A stretch of DNA of 64,000 bases from JACCTI01 sp038237435 (GTDB taxonomy: Bacteria; Verrucomicrobiota; Verrucomicrobiia; Chthoniobacterales; UBA10450): assembly GCA_038237435.1 (NCBI GenBank), contig JBBRYT010000005.1, positions 145,180 through 209,179 on the forward strand, given 5' to 3'. The number at the start of each line of letters is the position of its first letter. Position 1 is the stretch's first letter. The notes beneath the pieces were generated by a model. That model was not told the origin of the DNA. It searched no databases and worked only from the letters and a program-made list of their open reading frames with translations. Below, in pieces: positions 1 to 8,151 of the stretch. The position numbers and the translations under genes are program-made.

Positions 1-127
1 GCAGTACGAACTGTCTGCGGCATGAACGGCTTTACTCGATAGTAAATCTTATTCCGTAGCATATCGAGTTTGGTTGACCGGGAGCTTGATGGCCGCAGCC
101 ATTAATACTAGACCGACTGACCTAATG

Positions 128-706
128 CTAGGCTTCGTTGGCACATTTCCGAAGAAGCCGAGCCGGATTGCCGGCGACTATCACGCCCGGTGGCACGTCT
201 GTCGTGACCAGGCTGCCGGCGCCAACGATTGCATTTTCCCCAATCGTAATCCCCCCAAGCAAAGTCGCCCCAGACCCAATAGCCGCGCCGTGTTTAACCG
301 TGGTACGCTGGCAATTCCAGTCGGAGTCAGTTTTCAAAGAGCCGTCTCGTGTTGTCGCTCGTGGGTACCGGTCATTGATGAAGATAACCCCGTGACCAAG
401 AAAAACGTCTGACTCTATGGTCACGCCTTCGCAAATGAAGGTATGACTCGATATCTTGCAGCGCGCGCCGATCTTCGCTCCTTTTTGAATTTCTACGAAG
501 GTCCCTATTCTCGTTTGGTCGCCGATCTCGCACCCATATAAATTCACGAACGCGCGTATTTGAACGTCACGACCTAGCTTAACATCGTCCGCGATCAGTG
601 CTCCGGCGCTCACGGACGCGAAGTGCGATTTAGGTAAGCTGCCGCCCTTGGTTGAGCGTTTCCCGCCTCTGGAGGACTTGATCCCGTTTATCGCTGTGCT
701 GTTCAC
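128..706 (-). CDS. Left-handed beta-helix (hexapeptide) N-acetyltransferase, WbpD/WlbB-like
   Basis: The 192-residue product is built of hexapeptide repeats from about residue 30 to 185 (ADDVKLGRDVQI, IGTFVEIQKGAKIGARCKIS, then IGENAIVGAGSLVTTDV and a closing VIVAGNPARLLR). This is the left-handed beta-helix of acetyl-CoA-dependent sugar acetyltransferases; the NPA-R-L-R ending is typical of the WbpD/WlbB group, which N-acetylates UDP-2-acetamido-3-amino-glucuronate. The fold is seen directly and the substrate is inferred from context: a DegT aminotransferase and a Gfo/Idh/MocA oxidoreductase 3.5-6.4 kb upstream on the same strand are the other two enzymes of that pathway. A Ser/Lys/Gly-rich stretch of about 27 residues precedes the helix; a later start is possible. 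A 173-bp gap separates it from the Wzc-like gene. Confidence 0.75.
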   Translation of the reverse strand: MNSTAINGIKSSRGGKRSTKGGSLPKSHFASVSAGALIADDVKLGRDVQIRAFVNLYGCEIGDQTRIGTFVEIQKGAKIGARCKISSHTFICEGVTIESDVFLGHGVIFINDRYPRATTRDGSLKTDSDWNCQRTTVKHGAAIGSGATLLGGITIGENAIVGAGSLVTTDVPPGVIVAGNPARLLRKCANEA

Positions 707-879
707 TGCAAGAATAGGTCTGGGGGTAGCAAACGCTCCGTATTCAGGAGGGCAATTGGCAGGTTAGATCGTCACGTTTCGACAGTTTGAAGATGTTTGC
801 GTAACGCAGAAAGAATCATTCAGTTTCCCGCAAATTGAATGCCTCACGGGACGCGGCATGAATGAGGTTCGTGCGCGGA

Positions 880-3063
880 TCACGAATCGCCATTAAGCCA
901 TTTCGGCACGTAGGTCCGCGCTTTGTTGAATACTACGGAGACGTTATCGCGTTGCAAAGTGAGAGCTTCGAAACCGCGACTTACCGCGTCGCGGCCATTT
1001 TTCTCCGCCTCCACCACAAGTAATACCTTATCCATGAAACCAGCCATTCCGATGGTCGGACTGGTCTGGCCCAAGGGCGGCATGTCGAAAATGATGTAAT
1101 CAAAATCGCTCGCCTTCAGGTTTGGCATCATGTCGAAGAATTTCTTTAAACCCAACTGCGCAGGGCCATCGTTGGGTTGCGCCACGCGGGCCAGATAAAG
1201 ATTTTCTGCCGCTGCTTCATTTTCGTGGCCATTGGTTTGCAGAGCGCCGTTCAAAGACAGAGCCGGCCGGCCTTTGAAAAACGGATGCACGTCACGGGAG
1301 CCGAGATTTACATCAACCAACAACACCTTCCCTTCCCCCATCTCTGAAAGCGCCGAGGCAAGTCCGGCTGCGAGAGTGGAGGTGCCATTCCCTTCTGAGA
1401 ACCCGGTCACGCCGACCAGCTTGGGTTTATGCGTCATTCGGTTGAGTTCGAAATAAAGACCGAGGCGATCGCGAATCGCTACGGCGTAGGGTCGAATGAA
1501 ATGGTCCGCTTCCCACGGAGCCAGCTGGCTGTTCGCGCCGTTTACGGCGTTTCCGTTTCCGTTTGCGGTGGCCGGTTTTTTCAAAAGCCGCCAACGCTTC
1601 TTGCGTCCCTTGTCGTTAAACGGAATCGAAAGTAGCAAGGGCACACCAAGACGACGCTCCAATTCGAGAGATCGTTTCACGCCGGTGTGAATGATCAATT
1701 CGCTGAGCAACACAAGTAGAATGGTCGCGCCAAGTCCGCCACCAGCCAGTCCGAGAACCATCTTGTCGCGTTTGCCATAGACTCTTTGCGGCGGAGTAGG
1801 ACGCTGGACCGCGCTTATGTTTGGAATTTTGCTTGGGTCGAGTGTTTCATCGACGCGCGCCTTCTCCAGAGTGTTCTTGAAGTACCTGTAACTATTGACT
1901 TGCAGCTCCTGGGTACGTTCCAAATCCGCGATCTGCGAACCCATCTCCGAGAGTTCGTTCACGCGGCCGCGAACGTTGGTCAGGCGGTTCTTTAGAGCTT
2001 CGAGTTTCATTTCTAACCCGACCATCCTTCCCCGCTCACCTGCGAGAGTCACTGGCACGCCTTCTTTCCCATCCCTGCTCGCGGCGAGCTCGGGGAATCT
2101 TTTTTCCATATCCGCTCGTTGAGTCTCGAGCTTCTTGATTTCGACCTGATTCATTTTAACAAACTGATTCTCCGGCGTGTACCTTGCGAGCAGCTCCAGC
2201 TCCGCTTGATGCAAACTGGCCAGCTTGCCCACGAGCGCCTGATATTTCTGACCTTCTCCGCTAGTCGCCAGACGAGGTTTATTCTTTTCCGCCTCGGCAG
2301 TTTCCTTTGCCGCCGCCTGCTCGGACTGCTCCATCAAGGCGACGCGCGCACGCTGTTCACTGATTTCCTCTTCGGTGTTATGAATTGCATCGTCGACGCG
2401 AATGAGATTTGCGCTTAAAGCCGCGTAACTGTCGGTGAGAGAAATGATTCCCGCTTTGGCCTTCAACGCGCGCAAGGCATCTTCGGTTTCTGTCAGTCGA
2501 GCTTTCACCTGGTCGGTCTGCTGTGTGACAAAGTCGAAGGCGCCAGCGGAACGGTGTACCTCGAGGTGCTTATTGAAGTAGCGATTGACCAGCTCGCTTA
2601 GCACTAGTGTGGCCAATTCGGGATCACTATTCGAATAGGCAACAAAAATAATATTACCGGATCCCAGTACTTTAAGGCCACCTGCAATGACGCCCGCAGC
2701 GTCCGTCTTCGCGCTTGCCTCTGCTCCGGGCAACAGTCGTTTCACTCCGATCGCATCCACCACATCCATCGCCAAATCCCAGCTGGTAAGGATTTCAATT
2801 TCGGAAGCCAGCATGTTCTCCGCTAATTTCGGCATTGAGCCAGCGGCTTCCGGATCGACCATGCTGCGATCGACGACGTAACGCACGAGCAGCTTTGCGC
2901 TCGATTGGTACACGGGAGTGTAAAGCGTGTAGACAGTGATCGCCGCGGAAATGCCGGCGAGTGCCCCGAGCAAAATCTTCCACTTGTGCTTGAAAAGCGC
3001 GTAGAAAACATCACCCAGGCTGAAGTTGGAAGGGTGTGATGTATCTGTTAGAAGTTCGGCCAT
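880..3063 (-). CDS. Wzz/Wzc-like polysaccharide co-polymerase with degenerate ATPase domain
   Basis: This 727-residue protein has an N-terminal Wzz domain with a membrane segment at about residues 30-50, a long charged coiled-coil periplasmic part (about 190-400), a second membrane segment near 435-460 and a cytoplasmic BY-kinase-like domain. The kinase part keeps a Walker A' motif (KVLLVDVNL) and a Walker B-like motif (FDYIIFDMPP). The P-loop reads SEGNGTST (558-563 for GNGTST) where active kinases have GEGKST, so the invariant lysine is missing, and there is no C-terminal tyrosine cluster (the end is YVPKWLNGDS). It probably controls chain length or scaffolds export without autokinase activity, next to the intact Wzc encoded at 10.3-12.7 kb. 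It is the fifth gene of the minus-strand set that begins with the sugar transferase. Confidence 0.85.
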   Translation of the reverse strand: MAELLTDTSHPSNFSLGDVFYALFKHKWKILLGALAGISAAITVYTLYTPVYQSSAKLLVRYVVDRSMVDPEAAGSMPKLAENMLASEIEILTSWDLAMDVVDAIGVKRLLPGAEASAKTDAAGVIAGGLKVLGSGNIIFVAYSNSDPELATLVLSELVNRYFNKHLEVHRSAGAFDFVTQQTDQVKARLTETEDALRALKAKAGIISLTDSYAALSANLIRVDDAIHNTEEEISEQRARVALMEQSEQAAAKETAEAEKNKPRLATSGEGQKYQALVGKLASLHQAELELLARYTPENQFVKMNQVEIKKLETQRADMEKRFPELAASRDGKEGVPVTLAGERGRMVGLEMKLEALKNRLTNVRGRVNELSEMGSQIADLERTQELQVNSYRYFKNTLEKARVDETLDPSKIPNISAVQRPTPPQRVYGKRDKMVLGLAGGGLGATILLVLLSELIIHTGVKRSLELERRLGVPLLLSIPFNDKGRKKRWRLLKKPATANGNGNAVNGANSQLAPWEADHFIRPYAVAIRDRLGLYFELNRMTHKPKLVGVTGFSEGNGTSTLAAGLASALSEMGEGKVLLVDVNLGSRDVHPFFKGRPALSLNGALQTNGHENEAAAENLYLARVAQPNDGPAQLGLKKFFDMMPNLKASDFDYIIFDMPPLGQTSPTIGMAGFMDKVLLVVEAEKNGRDAVSRGFEALTLQRDNVSVVFNKARTYVPKWLNGDS

Positions 3064-3088
3064 CTTATATTAGTTAAACCTTTCGTGC

Positions 3089-4255
3089 CTAATGCAGATG
3101 GGGGTAGAGCATTGTGCCTGCAAGCTGGTTCACGGTCAACGGAAGCCTGCGGAAGACAGCTCCCGGAAGGGATCTCGGAAAAGTGGGCGACTCGGCCATC
3201 CAGGAGGAAGTCGAGATGTTAAAACGAAAATAGCGCAACATTTCTTCTTCGGCCCCTAACGAAAGCTTAAAACGACGCAAGCCTTCCTGACCCACGTCGG
3301 TTCGGCCGAGGTGAAGTGTCGTTAGGCCCAGGTCTGCGCAATGTTTGATTCCTTCCCACATCAGGCGGTTGTTCGAACGATGGGCCTGGTAGCGTTCGTC
3401 GGACGCGCCAAACTTAAAGAGAGCGCGCTTGCCAAAATGAAAAAAGACGGCCGCCGCGATCGGGCGCGCCTCAAGAGAGACTAGGACAATAAAGCCAAGG
3501 CCGCGTTGGACGATGTGCCTGTCAATGTTTTGAAAAAAGGCACGCGGCTGCGGCGGAATTCCATGACGCCGGCGCGTCCGGACGTGCAGTTGAAAGAATT
3601 GCTCGATCGCGTTTTCGTCCCGAGAAATTTTGGCGGAGAGACTGCTGCGTTCCGCCTTGCGGATGGCGCGGCGAGCGGCGCTATCGAAATTTTCCAGCAG
3701 CTCGGAGGCGGGCTTTTGCAAATCGAGTTTATGCGCGTAAAAAGTCTTATTAGGTACGAGCGCGGACGAAGCATTCGGAGTAGAACGCAATTCGAAATAT
3801 TTCCAATTTCGTTCGCGTGACAGAGTGGCGAGCCGCTCGGCCAGTGCCGGATCAGACGAAGAATCACCGAAGAACAATGGTGCACAAAAATCACTAAAAG
3901 GGAGCGATACGCCGCGCCGACCGGTGAACGGGCTGGCGACTTCCATCAACGGCAAAAGGACGTTTTGTTGGCCGGCCGAGCTGAATCGAAAATAAAGCGG
4001 CATGTGACCATAGGTATCGCAAAGAACCTTCGCCCAAGCGCTGGTGTGAAAAATCGTAGCCTCGGGATGTTGCGCGATAGAGGCGTCCCATGATCTGTCG
4101 ATGCGCGGATCGATAATGGTGTGTTCGAGCACGAAAGGAATGTGGTTGCGCGGGATTCTCTTCGGTAATGCCGCGTCGTCCACATATTCGCAAATTGGCA
4201 CCGCTGTTTTCAAGCCACGCACTCCGCAAAGGTTGCGGCCTGTAACCGCTCGCAT
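3089..4255 (-). CDS. FemAB-like GNAT acyltransferase, exosortase/PEP-CTERM-locus type
   Basis: The 388-residue protein has the double-GNAT layout of the FemAB family: an N-terminal half with FHTSAWAKVL and PFSDFCAPLF, and a C-terminal half with AIEQFFQLHVRTRRRHGIPP followed by AAAVFFHFGKRALFKFGASD, which is the characteristic acceptor-fold signature. FemAB proteins transfer aminoacyl groups; the subgroup in exosortase-linked EPS loci has no firmly established substrate. It overlaps the 3' end of the upstream aminotransferase gene by 46 bp if the first ATG is used. The first 30 or so residues look unlike the family, so a start further inside is likely. The neighbours imply a role in decorating or processing the exopolysaccharide. 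Confidence 0.78.
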   Translation of the reverse strand: MRAVTGRNLCGVRGLKTAVPICEYVDDAALPKRIPRNHIPFVLEHTIIDPRIDRSWDASIAQHPEATIFHTSAWAKVLCDTYGHMPLYFRFSSAGQQNVLLPLMEVASPFTGRRGVSLPFSDFCAPLFFGDSSSDPALAERLATLSRERNWKYFELRSTPNASSALVPNKTFYAHKLDLQKPASELLENFDSAARRAIRKAERSSLSAKISRDENAIEQFFQLHVRTRRRHGIPPQPRAFFQNIDRHIVQRGLGFIVLVSLEARPIAAAVFFHFGKRALFKFGASDERYQAHRSNNRLMWEGIKHCADLGLTTLHLGRTDVGQEGLRRFKLSLGAEEEMLRYFRFNISTSSWMAESPTFPRSLPGAVFRRLPLTVNQLAGTMLYPHLH

Positions 4256-5328
4256 ACGAAATCGATCTGCGTTTGCATAAGTTCGGGATACATCGGGAGC
4301 GAAAGAAATTCCGCAGCGGTCCGTTCGGAAACTTCGAAATCTCCACGAGAATAACCGAGTGGCTCGTAGGCGGGTTGAAGATGGACCGGCACCGGATAAT
4401 GAATTCCGCAGCCAATCCCCTCGCCTTCTAAGACGCGCAGGACCTCGTCGCGCTCCGGCACGCGCACGGCATAAATGTGATAAACATGCTCCGCGTAATC
4501 GGCGACGGGTGGAACGACAACATTAGGAGCTTGACCGAAAGCCCGGTCGTATTGCGCTGCATGTGCGCGCCGCAATTCATTCCCGCGCGCCAGATGACGA
4601 AGTTTCACCTGTAAGACCGCGGCTTGAATGCCGTCCATCCGGCAATTCCAGCCAACCATCGTATGATGATATTTCCGGACTTGTCCGTGATCGCGTAGAA
4701 CACGCAGGCACTCCTGCAAATGTGAATCGTTGGTCACCACAGCCCCCGCTTCGCCAAATGCGCCGAGATTTTTTCCGGGATAAAAACTGAAGCAACCGGC
4801 ATCGCCGATCGAACCGGCAGCACGCCCTTTGTATTTTGCGCCGTGCGCTTGGGCGGCGTCTTCGATGACGCGCAAATTCCGCGCACGAGCAAAGTCAAGA
4901 ATTGGATCCATGTCGGCGCATTGACCGAAAAGGTGAACGGGGATGATTGCCTTTGTCCGTCGCGTGACCGCACCGTCAAGTTGCGCTGGGTCCATGGTGT
5001 AGGTGCGCTCGTCAACATCGACGAAGACCGGCCGCGCGCCGCAATAACTGATCGCTTCCGCGGTCGCCATGAACGTGCTCGGGACGGTGATGACTTCATC
5101 TCCCGGTCCAATGCCGTAAGCCAGCAAGGTGAGCCAAAGGGCATCGGTACCGTTGCCAACTCCGATCGCGTGTTTCGTTTCGCAAAAGGCTGCGAAATCT
5201 TTTTCGAACGCGGCAACAAAAGGCCCGCCGGCAAACGCACCGCTATCGATCACTTCGGCAATAGCGCGATCGAATTCTTCGCGCAGCGGCGCGTGTTGTG
5301 CGTTGAGATTTAGGAACGGTACCTTCAC
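4210..5328 (-). CDS. DegT/DnrJ/EryC1/StrS PLP-dependent sugar aminotransferase (WbpE/WlbC-like)
   Basis: The 372-residue protein is a full-length DegT-family aminotransferase. It opens with VPFLNLNAQHAPLREEFDRA, has the GVGNGTDALWLTL cofactor-contact segment, an EDAAQAHGA motif for the PLP-binding aspartate, and the Schiff-base lysine in FSFYPGKNLGAFGEAG at about residue 184. The family transfers an amino group from glutamate to a keto-sugar nucleotide. With the oxidoreductase 58 bp upstream and the acetyltransferase further downstream, the likely reaction is 3-amination of a UDP-3-keto-GlcNAc-uronate. That substrate is inferred; the fold assignment is secure. Confidence 0.85.
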   Translation of the reverse strand: MKVPFLNLNAQHAPLREEFDRAIAEVIDSGAFAGGPFVAAFEKDFAAFCETKHAIGVGNGTDALWLTLLAYGIGPGDEVITVPSTFMATAEAISYCGARPVFVDVDERTYTMDPAQLDGAVTRRTKAIIPVHLFGQCADMDPILDFARARNLRVIEDAAQAHGAKYKGRAAGSIGDAGCFSFYPGKNLGAFGEAGAVVTNDSHLQECLRVLRDHGQVRKYHHTMVGWNCRMDGIQAAVLQVKLRHLARGNELRRAHAAQYDRAFGQAPNVVVPPVADYAEHVYHIYAVRVPERDEVLRVLEGEGIGCGIHYPVPVHLQPAYEPLGYSRGDFEVSERTAAEFLSLPMYPELMQTQIDFVCERLQAATFAECVA

Positions 5329-5386
5329 GTGACGAATCCTCTTTCGTTACCCTGACGCTTGCTTGACCCAGCCGGATGCGTGCCGC

Positions 5387-6481
5387 CTATGCGACACGCG
5401 AAACCGGCTGGATGGGTGATTTTTTTTGCCGTCCAAACTCCGGCTCGATGACATCTCGCGCGGCGGAAAATGTCACAGGCGCTCCGTTGGATTTCAGCGA
5501 AAGACTGGCCGCTTCGAGAATGCGAACGAGCTCTACCCCTTCTTGGCCGCCGGTGATAGGTTTGTCACCGGATTCAATGCAATCCACGAAGTGCTGGCAG
5601 AGCGCACGAAGCGGTTCTTCTTGCTTGATGTGCGGGATGTAGCTGTCGCCGTAGTGATACGAATAGTGAAACTCCGCGAACGTGTCGTAGTGCGGTGGAC
5701 GCTCGACGCGCACATCGTAAATCTTGATCTTTTCGTTAGGTTCAAGATCGTCGTAAACGATCATCCGTCGCGTGCCGACGATGGTCATTTCCCGGACTTT
5801 GCGCGGTTCCAACCAGCTGCTTTGAATCGTCGCGAATTTCTTGTTGCGAAAAGTTAACGAAAGATTGGTGACATCCTCGATATTTGGTGTGACGTGCGCG
5901 TTGCCCTGACAATTCACGGTCAGCGGAAATTCGCCGAGAATGTGCAGGATGATCGAGATGTCATGCGGCGCTAAATCCCAAGCGACATTGATATCGTTTT
6001 GGAAAAGTCCAAGGTTCAGGCGACGGGAATTAATGTAACGGATATCGCCGATATCACCGGCTTGAATGATATCGTGAATTTTCCGCACGGGCGCGGAATA
6101 CAAGAAGGTGTGACCGACCATGAGCACGAGCCCATTGCGCTCCGCGATCTCGATTAATTCGTCGCACTCCGCCGAAGAAGAAGCCATCGGCTTCTCGATG
6201 AAAGTATGTTTGCCAGCGAGCAGGCTGGCTTTCGCCAAGGCGTAATGTTGCTTCACCGGCGTCGCGATGACGACCGCGTCGAGTTCTAGGCCATTCAGGA
6301 AATGCTGAAAATCAGAAACTCCCTCGATGTCGGGATAAAGTGCACGGAGATGATTCAGCCGACCCGCGTTCACGTCGCACATCGCTTTGACCGAGCAGTT
6401 CGGCACTGCACGAAAATTGCGGACGAGATTCGGGCCCCAGTAACCGCAGCCGATTACTCCTACTGAAAGAGGCGAACTCAT
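5387..6481 (-). CDS. Gfo/Idh/MocA family NAD-dependent oxidoreductase (WbpB/WlbA-like)
   Basis: This 364-residue protein begins with a Rossmann nucleotide-binding motif, VGVIGCGYWGPNLVRNF, and carries the family EKP signature (TFIEKPMASS) and the DLAPHDISIILHIL helix that contributes the catalytic Asp/His pair. Members of this subgroup oxidise the 3-hydroxyl of UDP-GlcNAc-uronate, giving the keto-sugar used by the adjacent DegT aminotransferase. Its first four bases overlap the end of the upstream sugar transferase gene (ATGA), indicating translational coupling. The pathway assignment rests on context. Confidence 0.83.
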   Translation of the reverse strand: MSSPLSVGVIGCGYWGPNLVRNFRAVPNCSVKAMCDVNAGRLNHLRALYPDIEGVSDFQHFLNGLELDAVVIATPVKQHYALAKASLLAGKHTFIEKPMASSSAECDELIEIAERNGLVLMVGHTFLYSAPVRKIHDIIQAGDIGDIRYINSRRLNLGLFQNDINVAWDLAPHDISIILHILGEFPLTVNCQGNAHVTPNIEDVTNLSLTFRNKKFATIQSSWLEPRKVREMTIVGTRRMIVYDDLEPNEKIKIYDVRVERPPHYDTFAEFHYSYHYGDSYIPHIKQEEPLRALCQHFVDCIESGDKPITGGQEGVELVRILEAASLSLKSNGAPVTFSAARDVIEPEFGRQKKSPIQPVSRVA

Positions 6482-7473
6482 ATTCCTTGAGACGGATTAA
6501 CTGAAGGCTGCGAACCCAGGCGCGACCGCCGCCTGAAACTCTCCATCGTTTGATCAAGGAGCGCTGGAATTGTTTGCAGCACGATCTTCAAATCAAGACC
6601 GATCGAAAGATTCTTCGCATAGAAAATATCCATCTCGATCATTTCGTTAAAAGTCGTTTTGTTCTTGCCGTTCACCTGCCAGTAACCGGTCAAACCAGGT
6701 AGCGCGTTCACGCGTTCACGTTGCCACTTGGCGTAACGATTGAACTCATGAACCGTGCACGGACGCGGGCCCACCAAACTCATCTCACCGCGCAGGACGT
6801 TGAAGATTTGCGGCAATTCGTCCAACCCGGTCGCACGCAAAATTCTTCCCCACGGCAAAATGCGCGGATCGCCTTCTCCATCAAGTTTGGCCATCGGCAC
6901 GCTGTCGCGCATCAGCCGCTCGAGGTGCGCTTCGTGCACATCCGTTTCCGCATCCACTTTCATGCTGCGAAATTTGTAAATCATGAAACGGCGTCCGGCA
7001 TAGCCGACGCGCTCCTGCCGATAAAAAATCGGACCGGATGATGACAAACGCACCGCGATCATGATCAGCAACATCAACGGAAGCCATAACACTGACATCA
7101 AGACGATGAAGCAAACATCTAAGGTCCGTTTCCAAACAGGCACACCTGGGAGGGCCGTGGTTTCCTCACTGACGAATCGTGCCAATTTGTCGTCGACATT
7201 GGATTGCGCAGCATGCTCCTCCCGCCAGAGCTCTACAACGGCCGAGCGTAATAGCCGTGAAACACGTTCCGCTTCCGCCGAGGTGGGCGAAGAATCCCCA
7301 GGTAATTGAGCATTTTCCCGGCCCGCCGGGACTCGTGAATTTGCAGACGGTTTAGGTCGTTCTGCGCGCTCAAAAAAGCGTCGAAGAATATTTCCAGTTC
7401 GCGCCGAGGAGTACGACGCATTGCTGCCCCTCCTAGCCAAGTCGGGGACAGAAGAAGTGCTTGGTATCATCAA
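6478..7473 (-). CDS. Polyprenyl-phosphate sugar phosphotransferase (bacterial sugar transferase)
   Basis: The C-terminal 215 residues form a bacterial sugar transferase domain: one hydrophobic membrane helix (VCFIVLMSVLWLPLMLLIMI), then GPIFYRQERVGYAGRRF, YKFRSM, GLDELPQIFNVLRGEMSLVG and PRP, ending with LPGLTGYWQVNGKN. These enzymes move a sugar-1-phosphate from a nucleotide sugar to undecaprenyl phosphate at the inner membrane and start repeat-unit assembly. The N-terminal ~110 residues are polar, Ser/Arg-rich and without a clear domain. It is the first gene of the minus-strand set that runs to 0.1 kb and is divergent from the outer-membrane barrel gene. A second initiating transferase lies at 14.2-15.7 kb, so two glycans or two alternative starts may be served. 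Confidence 0.85.
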   Translation of the reverse strand: MMIPSTSSVPDLARRGSNASYSSARTGNILRRFFERAERPKPSANSRVPAGRENAQLPGDSSPTSAEAERVSRLLRSAVVELWREEHAAQSNVDDKLARFVSEETTALPGVPVWKRTLDVCFIVLMSVLWLPLMLLIMIAVRLSSSGPIFYRQERVGYAGRRFMIYKFRSMKVDAETDVHEAHLERLMRDSVPMAKLDGEGDPRILPWGRILRATGLDELPQIFNVLRGEMSLVGPRPCTVHEFNRYAKWQRERVNALPGLTGYWQVNGKNKTTFNEMIEMDIFYAKNLSIGLDLKIVLQTIPALLDQTMESFRRRSRLGSQPSVNPSQGI

Positions 7474-8151
7474 TTAGAAGATGGTCTGCGGCTTCAACTG
7501 GGGGCTATAAACCTTAGACTGACTAGAGATAACTACAATTCTTTCCGCCCCGTCAACTTAATCCTTTCAATTTATGGCGGCCCTTCACACTTCTCTCCAC
7601 TTCACTTCGCTCGCCAGCCAAACAGCCACCCGAGCGGATGGCCATTATCCAGAATGCAGGCGCGGGAGCAAGCTTTTCCGTCTCGCGCGACGCGAATCAC
7701 TCTTGGGGCAATCGACCCCGCATGTCGGATGAATTTGCTAGCTTAGAACAAAGACGCTGCGGGACTTTTTTCGTGACCGACGAGATGGACCGAAGAAACC
7801 GTATGAATTCCGGCCCTCCGTGCGGAAGGCTCAGCGCGCGTGATAAAATGAAAACCACGAGAATCCTCAAAGCCCTCAGGCGCTTTTTCGAGCGAATGCC
7901 CAATGACCGCCGTTGACACGAGAATTGCCAAGATTAGAACAAGCGCGATTATCATAACGCCCCGTTTAGAGCAGCATCTATACCCTTTCACTTCGGAATC
8001 GCAGGACGATTTGCGCGTCTCGCAGTCTAGTTTTGGTGAAGAAAACTTCACTCCGCCATTCTCAGAACCACTCGGGGACTTTGAGGAAATCGCGTTAGTT
8101 TCATCTCGGAAACGTAAAAACCGTTGATGAAATTCGCGCTTATCACCCACA
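7474..8151. other. Divergent intergenic region between two EPS transcription units
   Basis: This 678-bp stretch separates the minus-strand sugar transferase operon from the plus-strand barrel/wza/wzc operon, so promoters for both should lie here. A TTGACG hexamer is present on the minus strand at 7551-7556, but I see no convincing -10 box at the expected spacing. The only plausible coding sequence is the small minus-strand ORF listed at 7743-7955. No hairpin or repeat array stands out. Confidence 0.4.
7743..7955 (-). CDS. Possible small single-pass membrane protein
   Basis: Reading from the ATG at 7955 gives a 70-residue peptide beginning MIIALVLILAILVSTAVIGH, a clear hydrophobic helix that could be a membrane anchor or signal peptide, followed by a polar tail. 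A G-rich stretch (ACGGGGCG) lies just before the ATG and could serve as a weak ribosome-binding site. The frame stays open upstream to 8150, but that extension has no recognisable character and runs up to the divergent barrel gene. I do not recognise a family. It could be a chance ORF; its position in the promoter region argues for caution. Confidence 0.35.
   Translation of the reverse strand: MIIALVLILAILVSTAVIGHSLEKAPEGFEDSRGFHFITRAEPSARRAGIHTVSSVHLVGHEKSPAASLF

Noticed and set aside
7528..7556. Promoter with TTGACG at 7551-7556 for the sugar transferase operon
   Set aside because: The hexamer at the right spacing (GTTATC) matches the -10 consensus at only two positions.
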